A stretch of DNA of 5,834 nucleotides from Planctomycetaceae bacterium (lineage in GTDB: Bacteria > Planctomycetota > Planctomycetia > Pirellulales > JAEUIK01). Made by a program: the position numbers and the translations under genes. The stretch spans positions 1 to 5,834 of the forward strand of contig WGDQ01000655.1 in NCBI GenBank assembly GCA_015493185.1. Reading direction: 5' to 3'. Positions within the stretch are counted from its first letter, which is position 1. Every line of letters begins with the position of its first letter. Below, in pieces: positions 1 to 4,338 of the stretch. Below the pieces are notes generated by a model. It was not told where the DNA came from. It was given only the letters and a program-made list of their open reading frames with translations, and did no database searches.

Positions 1-2
1 AC

Positions 3-584
3 GCAGTGGCCACGATCAACGGCACCACGCTTACGGGCGACGGCAATCGGTTTGACGTGAACGACAACGGCTTTCGTTTTCGATTGGAGTTCAAAGGCGG
101 CTTTTCGCCGGGGGCGTTTGATACGATCACCGTTTCGGGCGATGCCGTGTCGTTTGCACTGTCGACCGATATCTCGCAGCGGGCCACGCTGGTTGTGCCG
201 GGCTTGCAACCCGAGCGGTTGGGCGGCTTGAGCGGCACGCTGGATCAACTGCTTACCGGCGGCGCGGCGGCGGGCTTGGGCAACAATACGTCGCTGGCGA
301 TTCGCATCGTTGACGAAGCACTGGGCGATCTGGACTTCGCTGAAGGCGTGGTAGACGGCTTTTCGGATGCGGCGATTACCGCCTCGCAAAACCTGCTCAA
401 CGGCCTCGATAGCGAGCTGGACAAGGCCATCGACTCGATCAACAAGGTGGACGACAACGAGGAAAACCTGCTGTTGCAGAAGAACCAAACACTGGCCGCC
501 AACGCGCTGTCGGCGATTTCGATTCTGAACACGCAGCGGAGCGACATCGTCGCCATTCTTAAGAAAGCAGCCGGCTTGAAATAA
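3..584 (+). CDS. Flagellin/FlgL-like protein, C-terminal part (5' truncated)
   Basis: The frame is open to the left edge, and the first possible start (GTG at 6) is probably an internal Val codon, so only the last 193 residues are present. The N-terminal half visible here is beta-like and Gly/Asp-rich (ITVSGDAVSFALS, then a TLVVPGLQPERLGGLSGTLDQL stretch), as in the variable domain of flagellins and hook-associated proteins. The last ~95 residues (from AIRIVDEALGDL) are predicted amphipathic helix. They follow the flagellin C-terminal pattern: IVDEAL, a stretch of heptads, then an NQTLAANALSAISILNTQR segment and a hydrophobic end. In that family this helix packs against the N-terminal helix to build the filament core or junction. 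The usual RG.LGAFQ signature is degenerate (AEGVVDGFSDA), so this is a divergent member and FlgL-like or filament roles cannot be separated. Similarity is judged by eye. Stop TAA at 582-584. Confidence 0.55.
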   Translation, partial: AVATINGTTLTGDGNRFDVNDNGFRFRLEFKGGFSPGAFDTITVSGDAVSFALSTDISQRATLVVPGLQPERLGGLSGTLDQLLTGGAAAGLGNNTSLAIRIVDEALGDLDFAEGVVDGFSDAAITASQNLLNGLDSELDKAIDSINKVDDNEENLLLQKNQTLAANALSAISILNTQRSDIVAILKKAAGLK

Positions 585-624
585 CGGCCCGCGCACGGGG
601 TCGGAAAACGATCGGCTGGGCCAA

Positions 625-653
625 TTGTCAGTAGGCCGCGATTCGGGTATGCT
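625..653 (+). promoter_or_regulatory. Candidate sigma70-type promoter for the superoxide dismutase gene
   Basis: TTGTCA (625-630, 5/6 match to TTGACA) and TATGCT (648-653, 4/6 match to TATAAT) are separated by exactly 17 bases. Transcription would start near 660 and give a leader of about 200 bases before the dismutase start codon. No other promoter-like pair of this quality was seen in the spacer. Assignment is by consensus only. Confidence 0.45.
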
Positions 654-848
654 GCGCGGTCCTGACACATTCTGGGTTGTCTGCGGCTCGGTCGGATGCG
701 CGTCTGTGGTGCAACAACCGATTCTTGCACGAGCCGGAGCCCTTCGGGTGGACCACTGCGCACGTTGCACATGGCCCCCTAATGTCTGGCATTCATTCGT
801 TCAGAGCTATTTGGTCTTAGTGCGGGAACTGACCGGCACAAACGCATA

Positions 849-854
849 GGGAGA
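849..854 (+). promoter_or_regulatory. Ribosome binding site of the superoxide dismutase gene
   Basis: GGGAGA lies 9 bases before ATG 864 and fixes that start. No other in-frame start near it has a comparable site. Confidence 0.6.
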
Positions 855-863
855 CGAGAAACG

Positions 864-1475
864 ATGGCCTACCAACTACCCGACCTGCCGTATGCGTTCG
901 ATGCGTTGGAGCCCCATATCGACGCCCGAACGATGGAGATCCACCACGACAAACACCACGCGGCCTATATCGCGAAGGTGAACGCGGCAATCGAAGGCAC
1001 CGAGTGGGAAAGCAAGTCGATCGAAGAGCTGATTCGCGAGTTGGCCAACGTGCCGGAAAACATCCGCACGGCGGTGCGCAACAACGGTGGCGGGCATTTG
1101 AACCACTCGATTTTCTGGACCATCATGTCGCCCCAGGGCGGCGGCGAGCCGAGCGGCGAGTTGGCCAGTGCGATCGACAGCCAGCTTGGCGGCTTCGACA
1201 AGTTCAAATCGGAGTTCAGCACGGCGGCGGCCAATCGCTTTGGCAGCGGTTGGGCATGGTTGACCGTCACACCGCAGAAGCAGCTTCAGATCGAGAGCAC
1301 ACCCAACCAGGATAGCCCCCTGAGCGAGGGCCGCATTCCGATTCTGGGCATCGACGTCTGGGAGCACGCCTACTATCTGAAGTATCAGAATCGCCGGCCC
1401 GACTACATCTCGGCCTTTTTCAACGTGATTTGCTGGGACGAGGTTGCCCGGCGCTACGCCGAGGCGTTGAAATAA
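864..1475 (+). CDS. sodA: Superoxide dismutase, Mn/Fe family (Mn-type)
   Basis: This 203-residue enzyme dismutates superoxide to hydrogen peroxide and oxygen. It matches the bacterial Mn/Fe SOD family over its full length: an N-terminal helical hairpin (LPDLPYAFDALEPHID, then EIHHDKHH) and a C-terminal alpha/beta domain. The four metal ligands are all present: His27, His81 (in HLNHSIFW), and Asp164 and His168 (in the signature DVWEHAYY). The second-sphere Gln comes from NQDSP (Gln149), and the helix before His81 carries GGG rather than the Gln of iron enzymes. Both features favour manganese, although cambialistic use cannot be excluded. The active-site gateway Tyr35 is present. There is no signal peptide, so it should be cytoplasmic, and the family normally works as a dimer. 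ATG at 864 is preceded by GGGAGA at 849-854 with a 9-base gap, and the protein starts exactly where homologues do. It appears monocistronic, with a 904-base non-coding region after it. Confidence 0.97.
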   Translation: MAYQLPDLPYAFDALEPHIDARTMEIHHDKHHAAYIAKVNAAIEGTEWESKSIEELIRELANVPENIRTAVRNNGGGHLNHSIFWTIMSPQGGGEPSGELASAIDSQLGGFDKFKSEFSTAAANRFGSGWAWLTVTPQKQLQIESTPNQDSPLSEGRIPILGIDVWEHAYYLKYQNRRPDYISAFFNVICWDEVARRYAEALK

Positions 1476-1930
1476 CGGCCGCTGCTCAGCAGCCGCACGC
1501 GCAACCCCAGCGCCACAAACAGCAGCAGGCAACGGATGCGCAGTGCCAAACCGCAAGTGGCACGGCAATGTGGCCGGGGGCAACGGTGGTACGCCCAAGC
1601 GTGGCAGTTGCCGTCCGCGAGCGGGGCGGTTGTTTCCGCGCGTGGGGAGAACCCCGTAAGCGACTTGCCAGGCGTGCGAGGTGAGCGGCGCGTTGTTTTC
1701 TCTTTCTTTTGCGGCTGAGCAATGAAACGCTTGCAGGGTCGTCGGTCCGTGGGGATCGGCGACCCTGTGCTGTTTTATGTGGCCGAGGGATCAAGGCAGC
1801 GCGTGCCCCAGCGCGAAACGGGGAAAGCGGGGCAAACCGCTGCGGTCGGTGTTGCTCGACCGGCAAACGCGCCGGAACGGCTGGATTGGCTATTTTGCGC
1901 GTTTTGTCTGCACGACGGTGTGGACTGCCG
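1476..1930. other. Non-coding spacer after the dismutase gene
   Basis: No frame here reads as a natural protein. The possible translations are Arg/Ala/Pro/Cys-rich and resemble nothing known. It holds short inverted repeats: GCTGC/GCAGC just after the dismutase stop (1481-1493), GTGCCA/TGGCAC (1543-1548 and 1558-1563) and GGGG-AGAA-CCCC (1644-1655). It also has a pyrimidine run at 1693-1710 and the long hairpin at 1734-1767, listed separately. None of the short repeats has a proper T-tract. Confidence 0.6.
1734..1776 (+). terminator. Strong 15-bp hairpin, possible terminator or RNA element
   Basis: Positions 1734-1748 (CAGGGTCGTCGGTCC) pair with 1753-1767 (GGATCGGCGACCCTG) over 15 continuous pairs, two of them G-U, with a GTGG tetraloop. 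A short TTTT (1773-1776) follows after five bases. The stem is far stronger than its neighbours, but the T-tract is short and displaced. It may be a weak or factor-assisted terminator for transcripts coming from the dismutase gene 258 bases upstream, or part of a small RNA. Confidence 0.4.
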
Positions 1931-1958
1931 TTGACCCCCTGGCGGGCCACTCTATAAT
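1931..1958 (+). promoter_or_regulatory. Near-consensus sigma70-type promoter
   Basis: TTGACC (1931-1936, 5/6) and a perfect TATAAT (1953-1958) are spaced by 16 bases, in sequence that is otherwise GC-rich. This is the best promoter in the window. Transcription would start near 1965 and read toward the lipoprotein gene through about 415 bases of leader. Confidence 0.62.
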
Positions 1959-2086
1959 CGCGCCCCGTTTGCGCCCGACCCGTGCTGCTGTGGCTTGCGG
2001 GGGCACGGATATCGTAAACTTTGGCGATTTCGTTGGCCTTCTGCCGCGTAGAATCCGAAGAACCCTAACAGGCAGTAGAATCTGCC

Positions 2087-2134
2087 CGGCTCATCGCGCG
2101 AGGCGACGGTCTGCGTGGCCTCGTGATGGTGCCG
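2087..2134 (+). other. Long stem-loop in the leader
   Basis: Sixteen pairs: 2087-2090 with 2131-2134, 2091-2096 with 2124-2129, and 2099-2104 with 2118-2123. C2097-G2098 and T2130 are bulged, and there is a 13-base loop. Two of the pairs are G-U. It abuts the small hairpin at 2071-2086, so the two could stack end to end. Confidence 0.5.
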
Positions 2135-2159
2135 CAGTTGTGCATAGCCGGCGGTCCTC

Positions 2160-2201
2160 AAGGAAGGGGACGTCGGAAAATGGCAGGGACGCCCTTTTCT
2201 T
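2160..2201 (+). other. Stem-loop in the leader, purine arm against pyrimidine arm
   Basis: AAGGAAGGGG (2160-2169) pairs with CCCTTTTCTT (2192-2201). After a bulged A2170, CGTC (2171-2174) pairs with GACG (2188-2191), giving 14 pairs and a 13-base A/G-rich loop. The T-run lies inside the stem, so this is not a standard intrinsic terminator. Confidence 0.45.
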
Positions 2202-2334
2202 ACGGAGTTTCTTGTTGAACCAGCCGTGTGGCGAAAGGTGGCCGTTGACGACGCCATCTCATTCTGGCGCACGGCAAGTGGGTCGCGCGGGCCTGCATCG
2301 GTTCGGCCTGGAAGCTCGGTAGCGTGTCGCTGGT

Positions 2335-2374
2335 CGTTCCCGCCCCTGGAGTTCTCGAACGAATGACGGGAGCG
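2335..2374 (+). promoter_or_regulatory. Stem that masks the lipoprotein ribosome binding site
   Basis: CGTTCCCG (2335-2342) can pair with CGGGAGCG (2367-2374) over eight pairs, one of them G-U. The 3' arm contains the whole Shine-Dalgarno GGGAG (2368-2372), 7 bases before ATG 2380. When the stem is formed, ribosome access should be reduced. GCGGG (2287-2291) could compete for CCCGC (2339-2343) and free the site. Confidence 0.4.
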
Positions 2375-2379
2375 TGAAG

Positions 2380-3750
2380 ATGTCTTTTTCACCGCAAAAG
2401 TGGGTCGCCGCGTTGAAGCATGGAGTGGGACTGGCGGCTTTGATCGCGGTTGCCGGGTGCCAGAGCGGCACGTCGACGTTCACTTGGAAAACGCCCGACT
2501 TGCAGGCGTGGAAGTTTTGGGATCGCCAGAAGCCGGCCGAAACGCAGGTGGCCTCGCAGGCGCCGATGGTGAACCATCAGTTGGCGCTTCCGTCGCAAAC
2601 GGCCACGCCCACCACGATGACGGCGCCGCAATATCCGGCCACGGGCACGTCGCCCTATGCGGCCACGGCACCGGGCGCGGGAACGTATCCGACCACAGGC
2701 TACGGGCAACCGGGCTACGGACAGCCTGGCTATGGGCAGACCGGCTATCCGGCGACGGCGGCCTCGCCCTATGCGGCTCCGACAACGACGGCCGGGACGA
2801 CCGGTTCGGCTGCCTATCCGGGCGCGTATGCCGGCATGCCGAACGGCCAGCCAGCGGCTAACGCAGCGCCGGTGCAATCAGGCTATTACAACCCCAACTA
2901 CCCGCAGGCAACGCCGGCCTATGGCGGCAACGCATCGTCGGGCGTTTCAACCGCTTCGGCGGCCACCAGCAACGGGGCGATGGCCACGGGCTACACGGCA
3001 CCGACCAGCGGCTATGGCCATGCGGGCACGACACCGCAGCAGACTGCCGCACCGGCGGCACCGGCTTATGCCGCGCCGGCAGCGGGTTCGAGCTACGGAC
3101 CGGCTGGCTATCCGCAAACGGCCGACGCACGAAACCGCGTGGGCTCGGCCGGGGCAACCGGCGCGTCGTCGGGCGGCGGCTACGCAACCGGATCGCCCTA
3201 CGATCCGGCGACCAACTATCCATCGACATCGGGCGACTCGCGCTATGGCACGACCGCGCCGACGGTTGATGGTGCCGCATCGCAAACGGGACCGGCCTCG
3301 CAAAGTGCGGTGGGCGACCGCTATAGCAACGTGCCGGCTGCCGGTGGCGCCGCGCCGTCGTATTCGCAAGGTGGATCGTATTCGCAGCAGAGCGGCAGCG
3401 GCAGCCGTTATGGCGCCGGACCGCGTTACGAAGGCGGCCCCGACCGTTACTCGGCAGGGCTGGATCGCTCGTATCCCACGACGAGCAACGCAACGGCTCC
3501 GGCGGTGCAGACGCCCTCGGCCGGAAGCTACCGCCCGGGCGGCACAGGCGACTACATTCCGCCCGGCACGAATCAGTTGAATTCCAACGAGCACGGCGAC
3601 CACTCGCACGATGACCACGCGCACGGCAATGGCCCGGTGGCTCCGGCCAGCTATCGGCCGGGCGAGTCGTCGACAACGGCTCCGGCGGCCGATTCGGGGC
3701 AAACCCAGCCGGCCGTGTTCACCCCGCCGGCCGCAGGCGGAACGAGCTGA
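2380..3750 (+). CDS. Low-complexity Ala/Gly/Pro/Tyr-rich lipoprotein with a C-terminal His cluster
   Basis: I chose ATG 2380 (456 residues) over GTG 2374 because GGGAG at 2368-2372 is 7 bases from the ATG but only one from the GTG. The N-terminus is a lipoprotein signal: basic MSFSPQKWVAALKHG, a hydrophobic core and lipobox VAGC with Cys27. Gln at +2 suggests outer-membrane sorting by the E. coli rule, which is unproven in this group. A short Trp-rich segment follows (TFTWKTPDLQAWKFWDRQK, 33-51). From residue 52 to the end there is no Lys, Trp or Cys. This part is an apparently disordered Ala/Gly/Pro/Ser/Thr/Tyr region with three GYGQP-type repeats (107-121), SPYA and SYRPG motifs recurring, and Arg-Tyr pairs near 345-370. 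A His/Asp cluster lies at 405-415 (five His, three Asp), possibly metal-binding. No catalytic domain is visible and I do not recognise a family; an envelope-associated structural or binding role is a guess. The gene is followed by a strong terminator. Confidence 0.8.
   Translation: MSFSPQKWVAALKHGVGLAALIAVAGCQSGTSTFTWKTPDLQAWKFWDRQKPAETQVASQAPMVNHQLALPSQTATPTTMTAPQYPATGTSPYAATAPGAGTYPTTGYGQPGYGQPGYGQTGYPATAASPYAAPTTTAGTTGSAAYPGAYAGMPNGQPAANAAPVQSGYYNPNYPQATPAYGGNASSGVSTASAATSNGAMATGYTAPTSGYGHAGTTPQQTAAPAAPAYAAPAAGSSYGPAGYPQTADARNRVGSAGATGASSGGGYATGSPYDPATNYPSTSGDSRYGTTAPTVDGAASQTGPASQSAVGDRYSNVPAAGGAAPSYSQGGSYSQQSGSGSRYGAGPRYEGGPDRYSAGLDRSYPTTSNATAPAVQTPSAGSYRPGGTGDYIPPGTNQLNSNEHGDHSHDDHAHGNGPVAPASYRPGESSTTAPAADSGQTQPAVFTPPAAGGTS
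2698..2742 (+). repeat. Three tandem 15-base repeats inside the lipoprotein gene
   Basis: The units GGCTACGGGCAACCG, GGCTACGGACAGCCT and GGCTATGGGCAGACC encode GYGQP, GYGQP and GYGQT. Most differences between units are synonymous third-base changes, so the peptide is better conserved than the DNA. Confidence 0.85.
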
Positions 3751-3871
3751 ATCGAAGCTCGCTCCGTACGCCGCACCGCCCGACTTCGGCAAACGCCTTC
3801 GTTTGCTGATCGTGGCTGCGAGAAGAAAGAGGACACAAAGAGGACAAACGAGCGAACGTCGTCACCTCGAT
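3751..3871 (+). other. Short 3' untranslated region of the lipoprotein gene
   Basis: This is non-coding sequence between the stop and the terminator. It contains a purine-rich 11-base tandem duplication, AAAGAGGACAC at 3826-3836 followed directly by AAAGAGGACAA at 3837-3847. Confidence 0.6.
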
Positions 3872-3911
3872 TTACCCGATCTGTCGCTTGGCAGGTCGGG
3901 TAATTTTTTTT
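3872..3911 (+). terminator. Intrinsic terminator of the lipoprotein transcription unit
   Basis: TTACCCGATCTGTC (3872-3885) pairs with GGCAGGTCGGGTAA (3890-3903) over 14 continuous pairs, two of them G-U, with a GCTT tetraloop. Eight T follow immediately (3904-3911). The orientation fits the + strand. It lies 121 bases after the lipoprotein stop. The opposite strand has no T-run after the stem, so it should not serve the phosphatase gene. Confidence 0.93.
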
Positions 3912-4122
3912 GGGTCTTCGGTGAAATCAGTGGGGTAAGTTTGAGGCTCGATCGAGCGACGGGGCCAAAGGGAGCCCCTCGGGAATCGGAACAACAAAGC
4001 TTGGTTGCTTGTCGAGCGTGTTTGAATTGGTCCGGCTTCGATTGCGAGCATGCCGATCGTCTCGCCGTTGGTCTGCATCGACCAATCGACGGAGGATTCG
4101 CCTGCTTTGCCCTCCTTAATAC

Positions 4123-4168
4123 GATTGTTTGCTCACAATCTCGGGCCCGGGCCTGGAAGTGATTGTGA
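4123..4168. repeat. GATTGT inverted repeats sharing one arm
   Basis: GATTGT (4123-4128) pairs with ACAATC (4135-4140) across a 6-base loop. The slightly longer TCACAATC (4133-4140) also pairs perfectly with GATTGTGA (4161-4168) across 20 bases that contain the GC-only stretch GGGCCCGGGCC. The middle arm can join only one partner at a time. Confidence 0.55.
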
Positions 4169-4240
4169 AGACCACCTTCTCAGAGTACGGGAAACGGTGA
4201 CCAGGGGCGGCGGAACCTGTTTTTGATGCAAAGCAAGCCA

Positions 4241-4272
4241 GGCCCGTCGTGCCGGTACGGGCCGACGGCACG
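4241..4272 (-). terminator. Overlapping hairpins after the phosphatase gene, possible weak terminator
   Basis: GGCCCGT (4241-4247) pairs perfectly with ACGGGCC (4257-4263). Inside it, CGTGCCG (4248-4254) pairs perfectly with CGGCACG (4266-4272). The two stems cross and are mutually exclusive. On the minus strand the structure lies about 65 bases after the phosphatase stop and is followed by TGGCTTGCTTTGC, which is only a broken T-rich run. It may end the phosphatase transcript, but lacks a proper T-tract. Confidence 0.35.
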
Positions 4273-4338
4273 CGATGCGGAAGGGCCGAACGATGTGCTG
4301 AGCGGCGGAATCGGGTGTTGCGACACGCGCCCTGCGAG

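Larger units (their letters stand above)
1965..2379 (+). ncRNA. Candidate structured leader RNA (5' UTR of the lipoprotein gene)
   Basis: There is no credible coding frame between the promoter at 1931-1958 and the lipoprotein start at 2380, but stem-loops are packed through it. (a) CCGTGC 1980-1985 pairs with GCACGG 2003-2008. (b) GGCAG 2071-2075 pairs with CTGCC 2082-2086; the same GGCAG could instead pair with CTGCC 2041-2045. (c) 2087-2104 pairs with 2118-2134 in 16 pairs, with a 2-base and a 1-base bulge. (d) 2160-2174 pairs with 2188-2201 in 14 pairs, with one bulged A. (e) GCCGTG 2223-2228 pairs with CACGGC 2270-2275, enclosing CGCCA 2252-2256 with TGGCG 2265-2269. (f) 2335-2342 pairs with 2367-2374, covering the ribosome binding site. 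I do not recognise a known riboswitch, 6S RNA, tmRNA, RNase P or SRP signature. The structures are seen in sequence; the existence of the RNA and any regulatory role are inferred. Confidence 0.4.
3912..4338. other. Convergent intergenic spacer with many inverted repeats
   Basis: No credible protein gene. Visible structure: a 12-base perfect palindrome GCTCGATCGAGC (3946-3957); GGGGC/GCCCC (about 3961-3978); TTGGTC/GACCAA with a 6-base loop (4068-4073 and 4080-4085); GATTGT/ACAATC/GATTGT (4123-4168); and two overlapping 7-bp hairpins at 4241-4272. It separates the ends of the lipoprotein and phosphatase genes, so promoters are not expected and none was convincing. Confidence 0.55.

Noticed and set aside
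586..622. GGCCC...GGGCC inverted repeat after the flagellin-like gene as a terminator
   Set aside because: Only five pairs across a long loop and no T-tract; too weak to call.
625..849. 74-codon + frame before the dismutase
   Set aside because: It starts inside the predicted -35 box, lacks a ribosome binding site and has no protein-like pattern.
876..1598. 240-codon open frame on the minus strand
   Set aside because: Antisense to the complete superoxide dismutase gene; the translation is low-complexity and unrecognisable.
1777..2322. 181-codon + frame across the gene-free region
   Set aside because: It runs through the promoter at 1931-1958, has no ribosome binding site, and its product is basic, Arg/Ser-rich and without motifs.
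2698..2742. CRISPR-like repeats
   Set aside because: The three 15-base units are contiguous, in frame and without spacers; they are coding repeats.
2657..3792. Long Arg-rich open frames on both strands inside the lipoprotein gene
   Set aside because: These are shifted readings of a repetitive GC-rich gene. Arg/Pro-rich products are the expected artefact, whereas the chosen frame has a ribosome site, signal peptide and lipobox.
4241..4272. H-type pseudoknot from the crossing stems
   Set aside because: Linkers of 0, 2 and 2 bases are too short to span seven-pair stems; alternative hairpins are more plausible.
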